Shown here: piece after piece, positions 43,615 to 53,520 of the stretch
Layout of the letters: every line of letters begins with the position of its first letter
Position numbering within the stretch: position 1 is the stretch's first letter
Assembly (NCBI GenBank): GCA_023376005.1
Contig: CM042143.1
Location: 88,043,950 to 88,107,949, forward strand
Reading direction: 5' to 3'
Origin: Doryteuthis pealeii
Taxonomy: Eukaryota > Mollusca > Cephalopoda > Myopsida > Loliginidae
Length of the DNA stretch: 64,000 nt
Notes under the pieces: model-generated
Told to the model about the DNA's origin: nothing
The model's database searches: none
Seen by the model: the letters and a program-made list of their open reading frames with translations, nothing else
Made by a program: the position numbers and the translations under genes

Positions 43615-44655
43615 CATCTTATTATAATGGAGATTCAGTGTCTGTTTGTAACCAAAACTGTCACTGCTTAAGTCACAATACCCTCAGGAATTGCATAAGT
43701 GTTTAGCTCAGTTAGTAGTGTGTCCAACTAGGAACCACAAGGTTCCGGGTTCGATACCGGCCCTCCTCAACTCAGCATATAAATAGCAGAGGTGTCTGTG
43801 TAATAAAGTGAGGAGCTGATGGTAGGTGTGGCACTCCACCTCAGAATTGCATAAGTGTTTAGCTCAGTAGAGTGTCCAACTAGGAACCACAAGGTTCCGG
43901 GTTCGATACCGGCCCTCCTCAACTCAGCATATAAATAGCAGAGGTGTCTGTGTAATAAAGTGAGGAGCTGATGGTAGGTGTGGCACTCCACCTCAGAATT
44001 GCATAAGTGTTTAGCTCAGTTAGTAGAGTGTCCAACTAGGAACCACAAGGTTCCGGGTTTGATACCAGTCCTCCTCAACTCGGCATATAAATAGCAGAGG
44101 TGTCTGTGTAATAAAGTGAGGAGCTGATGGTAGGTGTGGCACTCCACCTCAGATGCCAAAACAATCTCCTTGGTCTAGCACTAGTGAAATTGGGATAGAC
44201 TCCCTCGCTGTCTGACTTATACCGACTTAAGGCCACCCCGACAACATTACTTATTTAATCTATAATCAAAATCCTTAATACAAAGAATGTATCTTATTAA
44301 TTAATGATGTCTCTATGAAAATCTGAGATAGATTTGCCTCAAAACATCCCATACTATTTCTGTATTTAAAATCCTGCAATGTGTCATATATCACTAAGAA
44401 ATATAGGTGTACATAATATAGTATGGTTAATTTGCATACTGGTTTTAATAAAACCGGGTTTAATAAATAATTACTTGATGTTATTGATTTCTAATATTAT
44501 TTTTTTCTCCAACATATCCAAATCAATCCTATGAATGATTTTATATAGAAAGCAATTAAGATATAATCAAAATAAGTGTAATTTTTTTATATGCATTCTT
44601 ATTTAATTTCATTAGTCTTTCTAATTAGATATATTTCATTATGTTAAAACTTGAA
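43615..44655 (+). mobile_element. HEL2 element interrupted by a triplicated SINE-A
   Basis: 5' end TCTTATTATAATGGAGATTC at about 43618. Body to GGAATTGCATAAGT, then the SINE-A block, resuming TATTTAATCTATAATCAAAA. Cut near 44655 before the hairpin. Confidence 0.8.
43689..44250 (+). repeat. SINE-A with its first half in three tandem copies
   Basis: Units at 43689-43844 (156 bp), 43845-43996 (152 bp, missing 4 bp in the D-arm region) and 43997 onward, where the SINE finally continues into its 3' body. Each unit includes 12 bp of the HEL2 host (AATTGCATAAGT), the head with B box GTTCGATACC (GTTTGATACC in unit 3) and CTCCACCTCAG. The units are nearly identical, so the triplication is recent and post-dates the insertion. 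Confidence 0.92.
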
Positions 44656-44657
44656 AT

Positions 44658-44842
44658 TGATGATTAGTATTATTTGTATTATTTGGACTATTGTCCTCAT
44701 CTTCAATGTTGTCTGTATAACGATCCAGACGATGTGCCCTCAGGCCGAAACATTGTACAGATGGCAATGAAGATGAGGACAATAGTCCAAATAATACAAA
44801 TAATACTAATCATCACGCCTCATCTAAAAAATTCAGTGACAT
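44658..44842. repeat. C module as an inverted dimer
   Basis: Perfect arms of about 48 bp: from TGATGATTAGTATT at 44658 and the complement ending AATACTAATCATCA at 44815. The loop holds CAGGCCGAAACATTGTAC. The C 3' text ACGCCTCATCTAAAAAATTC follows the right arm. Confidence 0.88.
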
Positions 44843-44845
44843 TGA

Positions 44846-44925
44846 TGATTTGGATGGTCTTATTTTTAACCAGAGGGTGTTGCAAGATGATAACGGTCAT
44901 ACTTTAAAGGAACATGAGTATTGAT
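44846..44925 (-). mobile_element. HEL4 5' fragment
   Basis: GAGGGTGTTGCAAGATGAT, ACGGTCATACTTTAA and GAGTATTGATATATAG. The rest of the family is absent. 44926-45392 shows only a (GT)n run at 45363-45385. Confidence 0.7.
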
Positions 44926-45392
44926 ATATAGATTTTAAGTATGGAATGAAAAATGAGAAAAATCTTTCTGTTAGTTTGGTAAATAACATCAGATGATGCC
45001 AGTACAATGTGAATAGTAATATCTTTTCAATGTATTTGTACTTTCGACAATAAGATGAGAATATTGATATTAAGAAACACTGATATCTTCATCAGAAGAG
45101 TAAAACAAGATGCCCTTGAGGTAGCGAGAGCAAAGCTCACATGGTGTCTGTAAGAGTCCGCTGGTAATGGAGGAATTCTTTCATATTTCCTATTTTTGCT
45201 CATCCATCCCAACTGATTTTCATTCTTGATTCTGTTGTGACTTCCTGTCTGGTATTCAATTCCACCACTTTCTCTCAGTGGAATTTATTTTGGTACGCAG
45301 CCACTTCAAAGGGGAAATAAGCTGTTGTATATACTTAATCTATTTTCTGCTCATGACGGTCTGTGTGTGTGTGTGTGTGTGTGTTTCCATGG

Positions 45393-45662
45393 ACAAGTGG
45401 GAAGTGCACTCAGTGTAACGGTTATTGTCATAGGAATCACAAACCAGAGTTTTGTGTTAGTGTGTATCTAAAAGTAGGTGGAGTGGCCTATTGTCGGTAA
45501 CAGCTGGTTCAGCACTAGACTAGGGAGATTTTGCATTTGAAGTGGAGCACTACACCTAACATTGGCTCCCCACTACCATACAGATCCAAACCGTGCTACT
45601 CATGCGCTGAGTTGTTGAGGGCTATTATTGTAAAGCTTTACCGACTGAGCTAAACTGTTCCT
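45393..45662 (-). repeat. SINE-F head plus minus-strand SINE-A, unit 1
   Basis: 45395-45460 resembles a SINE-F head (CAGTGTAACGGTTATTGTC) on +. 45470-45662 is SINE-A on minus (GACTGAGCTAAACTGTTCC head). The composite recurs at 45664, pointing to a tandem duplication of about 270 bp. Confidence 0.75.
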
Positions 45663-45663
45663 A

Positions 45664-46507
45664 ACTAGTGGCACACCCAGTGTGACAGTTATTGTCATAG
45701 GAATCGCAACCAGAGTTGTGTTTGCATGTGTGTGTATCTAAAAGTAAGTAAAGTAGGCATAGTGGCCTATTGTCTGTATGAGTCTATCCCCTTTTCATTA
45801 GCACTAGACCAGGGAGATTGTTTCTGCATCTGAAGTGGAGCGTAACACCAACTATCAGCTCCCCACTTTACCACTCAGATCCAAAGCCGCCCTGTCGGCT
45901 GGGGCATTAGAATGCACAAACTGCACCTCTGCAGAGGGGTAAGATTCCCCCAAATGGGGCCACCTGTTGGCCGTGGATGGCGACCCATGATGCTTAAGGA
46001 TGGAGTCTTGGTGGATGAGCAGTCCATGACTTGCAGTACTCCACTTTGGCCTTTTCTTGGGTTAGACGGGCGATCAATCGGCTGGCCATGTCAAGCCCTA
46101 GCACCTATATGATTGCCCCAACCCTATTGCCCTTATGGTAACCCCCAATCCTTCTTATCATATGGGTCCTAGAAGGCGGTGGCTGAGGGTCTACATGTCC
46201 TGGGAATGACTTTAAACTCTATCTGATGGTGAGGTTCCAGTTCTGGAGGTTTGGGGAATGTGGAGCACCCTTTCATCACCATTGCTCCCTGGTCCACTCT
46301 GACCCGGAGTGGTAGTACCTGTTAGCGTCCCATCTATGTGTTGAATAGGAAAACATGAGTTTATAAACAAAATTGTATTATGCATTAAGAATTGATTTAT
46401 TTCAAAACTTTATCGGCATTAAATGACCCACCGAGGTTGATATGCCGTAAAACAAAACAAAAACCAAACAGATCCAAACCGTGCTACTTATGTGCTGAGT
46501 TGGCAAG
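45664..46507 (-). repeat. SINE-F head plus SINE-A, unit 2, split by Repeat-B
   Basis: Second unit: CAGTGTGACAGTTATTGTC, then SINE-A minus from 45736 to CAGATCCAAA at 45885. After the 583 bp Repeat-B it resumes CAGATCCAAACCGTGCTAC to GAGTTGGCAAGG. The empty site is preserved in unit 1, which gives an internal control for the insertion. Confidence 0.85.
45886..46468 (+). mobile_element. Repeat-B, full length with perfect 10 bp TSD
   Basis: Inserted into SINE-A and flanked by CAGATCCAAA at 45876-45885 and 46469-46478. The element is exactly 583 bp: 5' GCCGCCCTGTCGGCTGGGG, 3' GCCGTAAAACAAAACAAAAA. The A-rich tail and 10 bp duplication indicate target-primed retroposition. I see no A/B boxes and no coding frame, so its mobilising partner is unknown. 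Confidence 0.95.
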
Positions 46508-46991
46508 GTTTACATAATATATTGTGTGGTTAATTTGCATACTGCTTTTAACAAAACTGGATTTAATAAATAATTATTTGGGGCTATTGATCTTTAATAT
46601 TATTGTTTTATTCTCCAATGTATTAAAATCAATCTTATGAATAATTTTATATAGAAACCAATTAAAATATTATTAGAATAAGTGTAATCTTTTTATGTGT
46701 TCTTATTTCAATATTGTTAGTCTTTCCAATTAGTCTTATCATATGGTTTTAACAAAACGGTTTAATAAATAATTATTAGGTGCTATTGATCTTTAATATT
46801 ATTGTTTTATTCTCCAATGTATTAAAATCAATCCGCTGAATGATTTTATATAGAAACCAATTAAAATATAATTAAAATAGGTGTAATTTTTTTATGTGTT
46901 CTTATTGAATTTTGTTAGTCTTTCTGATTTAATATATTTCATTATATTAAAACTTAAATACTTACGCCCAGATGATGCATGTTCTTACTAG
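46505..46991 (+). mobile_element. HEL2 3' region with internal tandem duplication
   Basis: A segment of about 195 bp (46545-46735) recurs at 46745-46930: TTTAATATTATTGTTTTATT, CCAATGTATTAAAATCAATC and TATATAGAAACCAATTAAAA. The end carries a weakened hairpin (ACGCCCAGATGATGC), then CTAG at 46988-46991. Confidence 0.8.
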
Positions 46992-47099
46992 TTTAGTTAA
47001 TTATATAAAGACTATTGGCTGTTTTGATGTTAAGTGTACATTACAGCAACATTCTTGTGTATTTCCTTGATGAATGTAATGTTTCCATCTATGTTATTT

Positions 47100-47383
47100 T
47101 ATCCAGTGTATGACATTAAACGGCACCTAGTGGTGAAGTTCCAATTCTGGAGCTCTGGGGAATGTGGAGTACCCACTTCATTCCCATTACTCCCAGGTTC
47201 ACTCTGATCTGGAGTGGCAGTACCTGTTAGGGTCCCTTCTATGGGTTAAATAGATAAAACAAATGAGTTTAAAAAATGTTGTTTCTTTTTAGATTTGAAT
47301 ACCCCAAAAAATGAATAAAACAAAAATGTCTTCAGCATTGAATAACCGAATGGGTTGACATGTCATAAAATTCAACCAACCAA
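47100..47383 (+). mobile_element. Repeat-B 3' half
   Basis: GTATGACATTAAACGGCACC to GACATGTCATAAAATTCAAC, CCAACCAAC tail sub-family. Confidence 0.85.
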
Positions 47384-47398
47384 CATATATTATATCAA

Positions 47399-47872
47399 CT
47401 AGCAAGAATATGCACTCTCCCGGCATAAGTATTTGAGTTTTAATGCAATGAAATATATTAAATTAGAAAGACTAACGAAATTTAATAAGAATGCATATAA
47501 AAAGGTTACACTTATTTTGATTATATTTTAATTGGTTTCTATATAAAATCATTCATAGGATTGATTTTAATACATTGGAGAATAAGACAATAAAATTAGA
47601 GATCAATAGCCCCAAGTAATTATTTATTAAATCCAGTTTTGTTAAAACCAGTATGCAAATTAACCACAGGATTTTAAATGCACTAATAACATGTTTTGAG
47701 ACAAATCTAACTCAGATTTTCATAGTGACTTTCTTAATAAATAAGATTTATTCAATGTATTAATGACTTAGACTATAAATTAAATAATCATTGATAAACT
47801 GACACAATTCCTGAGGGTATTGTGATGTAAGCAGTGACATAGTTTCTGTTACAGACACCAAATCTCCATTAT

Positions 47873-47876
<4 letters not shown>
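47399..47876 (-). mobile_element. HEL2 element, full length
   Basis: CTAG at 47399-47402, decayed hairpin (GCACTCTCCCGGCA). 5' complement CTCCATTATAATAATA runs into a (TA)n tract. Confidence 0.8.

Positions 47877-47930
<54 letters not shown>
47877..47930. repeat. (TA)n microsatellite, about 53 bp
   Basis: Pure TA directly at the HEL2 5' end. Confidence 0.95.
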
Positions 47931-47932
<2 letters not shown>

Positions 47933-48923
47933 TTCTATACAATTAAAAGGCATTTGTTACCATCAGTTTTAAAGCAGCATAATAGCCACTTATCCTCAAG
48001 ATAAAGCACCCAGGAAAAACATTGCAGTGAATTTTTATTCAGTTAAATATATAGGTGTATATTTTGCATTGTGCCATTCTCGTTGTATTTATCTGCATAA
48101 GCCCCCCCTCCCATGATGTTCAACTATAGTGCAAAGTAGTGCACCATCTGTCTCTATGCATAATATAGTTATGTTTTTCCCTATATCATTTTCAAAAATA
48201 GAATTAGTAAACTATTGAAATAACGCTGCCATATATGTATTCACATAATTTCTCAAGTATCTTTAACCCTTAACCCCACCAAAAAAAGACACCCCCCCCA
48301 AAAAAAAAAGAAAAAAAAACAAAAACATCACTTCTTTTATTTCTTTATCTGCAATGGTAGCAGGCTAAGTACCAAATGCCGGCGCTAAAAGGAACCTCTT
48401 TATTATCAAAAACAGAACTATTATTGGAAGATAGTTGCCAAATAAAATGTCTCTATGGAATCAAAGACAATTTTGGGATTGCTTCTTCTGAACCTGAAGA
48501 TAAAAGAGAATAAGATATTCTTCCCCTCCAGACTCAAAGAAAGATCTTTATGATACATTTATCTTTCAAAGTTTTGAAAAGCCAGCAGCAATATTTTGTT
48601 ATTTCAAACTGTAAAGTACACCCACTTAGAAAATAGAAAACTCCTTGCAGCTGAGGTTGACAGCCAGAAGGCATCAAAAACCCGAAGCTTGATATAAAGT
48701 GATATCTCCGCAGGCTTCAAATTATTTCAATAGAAAAACAGATAAACTCTACCTTTTGGCAACAAATACAGATGACGTATAATTACAGAATTCTTACAAG
48801 ATGACTGACAGTGGGTGGTGTGTGTGTATATCATTACTGCACTTACTTAAAGATCACAGTGTATATTTAACCAACGCATCTGCCATGGGCAGGATGTGAC
48901 CCAAGGGCAATTTTTTTAGGAAA
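47931..48923. other. No recognisable feature
   Basis: About 1 kb of unique-looking sequence with an A-rich patch (48280-48325). No gene. Confidence 0.5.
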
Positions 48924-49105
48924 GGTATGAATCTAATTATTCTCTACACAACTATGGGTAAATAGTAGGGCAGAAAGGCTCTTTAACCTTGTTATGGCAA
49001 CCTGGCTGAGAGAAGGAAACCCTGAATTCAAAACAGTCATACTTTGCTTCAAAATTTACCTTGTGTCACATCCTGCTTATAGTGGAGAGATTGAGTAAAT
49101 ATATA
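48924..49105 (+). mobile_element. SINE-F, head missing
   Basis: CTATGGGTAAATAGTAGGGC, TCTTTAACCTTGTTATGGC and TTACCTTGTGTCACATCC. Confidence 0.78.
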
Positions 49106-49115
49106 CTTATAAACA

Positions 49116-49508
49116 GCCCTTGTCAGCTGGGGGGTGTAGAATACACCAACTGCACCTCTGCAGAGGAGTAAAATCCCCAAATGGGGCCACCAGTTTACAT
49201 GGGTGGCAAACCATGATGCTTAAGGATTGAATCTTGGTGGCTGAGCAGTCCATGACTGATCAATTGGCTGGTCACATCAAGCCCTAACACCTATAGGATT
49301 GTCCCAACCCTATTGTCTTTATGGCAACCCCCCAACATTTTTTATCATATATGTGCTAAAAGGCAGTGGCTGAGGGTCTTAGTGTCCTGGATATGACATT
49401 AAACTGCATCTAGTGGTGAAGTTCCAATTCTGGGGAATGGGGAGTACCCCTTTATTGCCATACTCCCAGGTACACCCTGACCTGGAGTGGTAGTACCTGT
49501 TAGTGTCA
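49116..49508 (+). mobile_element. Repeat-B, internally and 3' truncated
   Basis: ACAGCCCTTGTCAGCTGGGG to GGAGTGGTAGTACCTGTTAG. The tail is missing, and the region around the TTGGCCCTTAC..GCTAGACAGG segment is deleted. Confidence 0.85.
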
Positions 49509-49809
49509 GTAACCAAGCAGCATTGACTTCACGTCTATGCTACCCTAACTTAGATATATATGCAGTGATGCTGATAGCTTTTTGATTAAGTGCATCCTGG
49601 GACGCACATATTTGCTTTGAATGAGTCACTGGGGAAAATTTATGGGTCCCAACTAAAGCTGTCTATTTCATTTTACTGCGTCCTTTTAGATTTTTGTGCA
49701 TCAGGGACAGGTACCTATCAGCATCTCTGTATATGTGTGTGTTAATATTTTTAGCATTCCATTTCTGTATTACTAATCAAAGGTTGGTCATTTTGAAAAT
49801 TCACTAATT
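49509..49809. other. No recognisable feature
   Basis: AT-rich. Confidence 0.5.
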
Positions 49810-49910
49810 TTACTAATCTTAGTTATTTGGACCACTGTCCTCATCTTCATTGCTATCAGTACATCGGCCGAAGCGTTGTACAGATAGCAATGAAGATGAG
49901 GACACTCCCT
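49810..49910. repeat. C module as an inverted dimer
   Basis: Perfect 21 bp arms at 49837-49857 and 49883-49903 (CCTCATCTTCATTGCTATC and its complement) around ATCGGCCGAAGCGTTGTAC. It lies 30 bp upstream of a hammerhead. Confidence 0.85.
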
Positions 49911-49940
49911 ACAATAAAAGTTGTTTGTACTAACCTCCTC

Positions 49941-49998
49941 CAGTCAGAATTATCCTGATGAGCCATTAGGTGAAACTTAGGTAGGTATTTTCTGACTG
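49941..49998 (+). ncRNA. Hammerhead ribozyme motif
   Basis: Core CUGAUGA at 49955-49961; stem II GCC/GGU with loop AUUA; GAAA at 49972-49975; short helix III closing at U49982; cleavage A at 49983. Helix I has a proximal part (GGUA 49984-49987 with UAUC 49951-49954) and, after an internal loop, a perfect 8 bp distal part (CAGUCAGA 49941-49948 with UCUGACUG 49991-49998). The internal loop in helix I is typical of efficient natural type I hammerheads. Same family as the dead copy at 16382-16435. Confidence 0.82.
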
Positions 49999-50010
49999 CT
50001 TAGGTCCTTT

Positions 50011-50205
50011 ATATATATATATATATAATGTTCAATTTTCAATAATGTTCTTGAAGATGTATGAATCCATCTCTTCCTTGGCTGTGTTTTAATATCTGGA
50101 CAGTTGTCTTCTTGATTTGTTTGGCAACCAGTCTATTAGAAGGACAAATCTGAATTCAAACCTCTGCTGAATTGTGATCATATCTCGTGGGAATGGCTCT
50201 GGGCA
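50011..50205 (+). mobile_element. TA run and SINE-F 3' fragment
   Basis: (TA)n at 50011-50028. SINE-F text at 50120-50205 (TTGGCAACCAGTCTATTAG, GTGGGAATGGCTCTGGGC). Confidence 0.6.
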
Positions 50206-50243
50206 GGATGTTGCAATAGGCCATGATTTTATGATGCATTAGG

Positions 50244-50398
50244 ACCGGGTTAGCTCAGTCGGTAGAGCGTTCGGCTAGAAAACACAAGGTTCCTAGTTCG
50301 ATACCAGCCTTCGCCAACTCAGCGTGTGAGTAGCACAGGAATCTGTGCAGTAAAGTAAGGAGTTGATGGTAGGTGTGGCGCTCCACCTCAGATGCAAA
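50244..50398 (+). mobile_element. SINE-A head, fused to a Repeat-B tail
   Basis: ACCGGGTTAGCTCAGTCGG and GTTCGATACC are intact, to CCACCTCAGATGC. It then switches within an A run to Repeat-B in the same orientation, the second SINE-A/Repeat-B chimera in the window. Confidence 0.87.
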
Positions 50399-50512
50399 AA
50401 AAACACTCCTTTATAAAAAATTGTGTAACCATCAATGATAAATAAATCAAACGTCTTTGGCATGAAATAACCCAACAAGGGTTGACATGTCCTAAAATCC
50501 AACCAATTCACA
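50399..50512 (+). mobile_element. Repeat-B 3' end
   Basis: AACCATCAATGATAAATAAA, AACCCAACAAGGGTTGACAT and AAAATCCAACC. It is the downstream half of the chimera. Confidence 0.82.
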
Positions 50513-50751
50513 TTCTGTTGCGTTTAATTTAAGATTCAATAGATAATTGTGGTATACTAAGAAACGGAAGCACCGTTTCTGTCATTTTTTTTGTTATGAA
50601 ATGGAAGCAGCATTTCAGCGATCTTTTTGAGTTGTGAATTAAAGGCGGAAGTGATTACTTCTTGTGGTTAACGTCAGCTGGACTATCTGTGTTATTATTT
50701 CGCTAAGCAGGTTACAACATAATGAAAAAGTGAATGTGTATATTGTAAAAA

Positions 50752-50869
50752 TTGAGTTTTAAAAAAAAAAAAAAGAATTTTCAATACCTATCAAGAATTA
50801 ATAAAACAAAATGTCTTCAGCATAAAATAGCCCAACAAGTGTTGACATGCCATAAAATCCAACCAACCA
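50752..50869 (+). mobile_element. Repeat-B 3' end
   Basis: A run, then ACCTATCAAGAATTAATAAA, AAATGTCTTCAGCATAAAAT and CCATAAAATCCAACCAACC. The same spacer motifs (GCATTTGCCTATATCCTGTTG and CACATTCTGTTGCGTTTAAT) follow it and the previous copy (quoted in part), so the pair may be a local duplication. 50870-51262: nothing else. Confidence 0.8.
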
Positions 50870-51262
50870 GCATTTGCCTATATCCTGTTGTGTCTAATTT
50901 AAGATTTTATAAAAAAGGAAAAAGTGAATGTGTATATAGCACATTAGCAATGAAGTGCTTGTAAAATCAGAGGTAGAGGTGTGTGTGTGGGGGTGTCTGC
51001 TTAGAAGATCTGATCATTTTAAATTAATGAATTTGGGTGAGGCATATAACTTACTTTTTTCCAAAACCAGATATCTTAATAAAATCTATTTTGCAGTCAG
51101 CAACAATAATCAATACAGAAGAGTTGGTGGGGGGAGGAATTTAAACAAACCCCACCCTTATAATTGCATTACATGAAGTGGTGGTAGTAAAAAAGCTGTT
51201 ACTTCCATAGTCAACCTTGACTGGGTCCAGTTAGAATTTCAATCAGAAAATTTGTTATATAT

Positions 51263-51546
51263 ACTTACCAACTCCTCCACATGAACAGGATGCGATGCAA
51301 GGTCAATTTATTACGCTGAGTTTAACAGGTGTGAATTTAGAGTTTTCCTTCTCCTAGACTGGTTGCCTAAACAAGGTTAAAGAGCCCAGTCTACCCTACT
51401 AGTTACTGATAACTGGGGGAAGAATAGTTGGATTCATACCTTTTTCCAAGGGTATTTGCACAGTGAAATGCAAACAGCCTCATCCAGGATTTGAACTTGT
51501 CTCACTATGTCCATTTCCTATGATGATGACCATTACACCAGGTGCC
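51263..51546 (-). mobile_element. SINE-F, full length
   Basis: Best-preserved minus copy: ACCAACTCCTCCACATGAAC tail to GATGATGACCATTACACC head. B-box complement GGATTTGAAC. Confidence 0.87.
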
Positions 51547-51594
51547 TTCACACAAATTTATTTTATATATATATATATATATAATATATATAAA

Positions 51595-52221
51595 TCTTAT
51601 TATAATGGAGATTGTGTGGTTTTCTGTCTGTAACCGAAACTATATTACTACTCAAGTCACAATTCCCTTAGTTATTTATGTCACATTTTCCATGATTTTA
51701 TTTTTGTTTAAACCTCAATTATTAATAAAATTGTTTTACATTATTAATACTGTTGACCATATCTACATATTAATAACATGCAATTGTATTTATATATACA
51801 ACAAAATAGTGGTTTACAGAGTAAACGGGAAGGCTAATTTGCATATTGATATTAAAAAATTGATTTTAATAAATATGTGCTTAGTATTATTGATTTCTAA
51901 TTGTTTGGTTTTATCTTAATGAAGTAAGAGCAAAAATCTCTTCAATAAATCTTAAAAGAAATCCATTAACAAGAAGAAATAACTAATTTTATTCTTTACT
52001 TCCTATTTCAACTAAATAGTTAAATTAAAAAAAAATAGCAATGAAAGATGGAAGCGATGGGAAAGTAAGTTTCAGTTGTTCTATTTTTCTATTAAATCCC
52101 CTCTGTTTCAAATCTTTTTATATGCATTCTTATTTAGTTTCATTAGCCTTTCTAATTTAATATAATATTCTATTTCATTAAAACTTAAATACTTGCACCC
52201 GGAGGGTGCATATATTTGCTA

Positions 52222-52222
<1 letters not shown>
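51595..52222 (+). mobile_element. HEL2 element, full length
   Basis: 5' TCTTATTATAATGGAGATTG preceded by A. 3' hairpin GCACCC/GGGTGC around GGA, spacer ATATATTTG, CTAG at 52219-52222 followed by T. 628 bp. Reference copy of the family in this window. Confidence 0.9.

Positions 52223-52225
<3 letters not shown>

Positions 52226-52251
<26 letters not shown>
52226..52251. repeat. (TA)n microsatellite
   Basis: TA run at the HEL2 3' end. Confidence 0.92.
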
Positions 52252-52255
<4 letters not shown>

Positions 52256-52321
52256 GGTGTTTAAGAAAAAGTTAATTTCATTTAATAACTTGACAAATTT
52301 TCATTCAAATGGTCCAATTTG

Positions 52322-52617
52322 ACACATGGCACAATAGATATAGGTGTTGATTTAATACAGTTCTAAGTGACAGCCATCTCTGGCCTGCAGGTTCAATCCT
52401 GCCCAAGGGCGATATTAACATAGAATAATTAACACAGCTTAACTCTTGTATGCAGTCATGGTTAACGGAATAAGAAGTCTACCTCCATGGATTAAATAAA
52501 CGAATCGGTTCAAAGTTCTATGAAGGTGCCTGATCCTGACATGAAGGCTCCCAAGTTTGACAAAAAATACCTGAAGTAGGCCGGAGGGTACATCATCCGA
52601 AACATTATGTAGATAAC
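52322..52617 (+). mobile_element. SINE-D (tRNA-headed SINE), full length
   Basis: Head ACACATGGCACAATAGAT and B box GGTTCAATCCTG; body TTAACACAGC, GCAGTCATGGTTAACGGAAT and CGGTTCAAAGTTC; short 21-bp repeat region; then the C module (ACCTGAAGTAGGCCGGAGGG, GAAACATTATGTAG). This copy shows that the C module is the 3' part of a tRNA-derived SINE. Confidence 0.8.
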
Positions 52618-52683
52618 AATAAACTTCTCTATAAGAAATCCACAGACTCTCTACATATATCCAAGTTTCTTTTGATCATAAAT
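52618..52683. repeat. 47 bp direct repeat with 53665-53712
   Basis: AACTTCTCTATAAGAAATCC, CAGACTCT and CCAAGTTT occur in the same order at both places, flanking the SINE-D/Repeat-B nest. Confidence 0.6.
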
Positions 52684-53520
52684 GTGCTAGGTGGTGACTG
52701 AGGGTCATAATGTCTTGGGTATGACCTTAAATTCTATTTGATGGTGAGTTTCAATTCTGGAGCTCTGGAGAATGTGTAGTACCACTTCATCACCATTACT
52801 CTCAGGTCCACTCTGACCCGGAGTAGTAGTACCTGTTAGGGTGCCATCTATGGGTCAAATAGAAAAAAAATGTTTATAAAAAAATTGAGCATAAAAAATT
52901 CGGTACCCACGAAGAATGAATGAAATAAAACATCTTTGGTATTATCTGCGTTATTCGGACTATTGTACAACTTTCGGCCGATATGCCCTCCTGCCTTCTT
53001 CAGGTATATCTTGTCGGACTCGGGAACCTTCTCGGACACATGGCCTAGTGGATAAGGTAGTTAGGTTAAGACAGTTCTAAGTGACAGTTATCTCTGGATT
53101 CCTGGTTTGATCCTGAGCGGCGGCAGTAACATAGAAAAATAATTAACACAGCTCCTACCCCAGCTATGGTTAGCGGAATGAGAACAGGATACCCCTGTGG
53201 ACTGAATAAAGGGTTAGGTTCAAAGTTCCATGATGGCTCCCGATTATGACAAGAAGGTTCCTGACTACGACAAGAAAGTTCCCAAGTCCGAAAAGAAGGT
53301 TCCCGAGTCCGAGAAGGTTCCTGAGTCCGACAAGAAATACTTGAAGAAGGCCAGAGGGCATATCGGCCAAAATGTTGTACAGATAACAATGAAGATGAGG
53401 ACAATAGTCCAAATAACGCAGATAATGCTAATCAAGTTTCATCTCAAACATTCAGAGAAATAAAACATCTTCGGCATAAAATAAAGGGTTAACATGCCGT
53501 AAAATCCAATCAACCAACCA
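52684..53520 (+). mobile_element. Repeat-B split by a SINE-D/C composite
   Basis: Repeat-B 3' half 52684-52940 (GTGACTGAGGGTCATAATG to AATAAAACATCTTTGG) and its end 53460-53520 (AATAAAACATCTTCGGC to CCAACCAACC). The repeated AAATAAAACATCTT[TC]GG is a target duplication of about 17 bp around the insert. Confidence 0.87.
52941..53459 (+). mobile_element. SINE-D with inverted 3' module at its 5' end
   Basis: 52941-53035 is the complement of the 3' C module plus two 21-bp units. 53036-53459 is a full SINE-D: A-box region TGGCCTAGTGGATAAGG, B box GGTTTGATCCTG, body, five 21-bp units (53231-53345; GTCCGA(C/G)AAGAAGGTTCC pattern) and the C module. The 77-codon frame 53230-53463 is a read of these units, not a gene. 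Dated by the duplicated AAATAAAACATCTT[TC]GG. Confidence 0.85.

Noticed and set aside
53230..53463. K/V/P/D-rich repeat protein of 77 codons
   Set aside because: It is the 21-bp minisatellite of SINE-D running into the C module.
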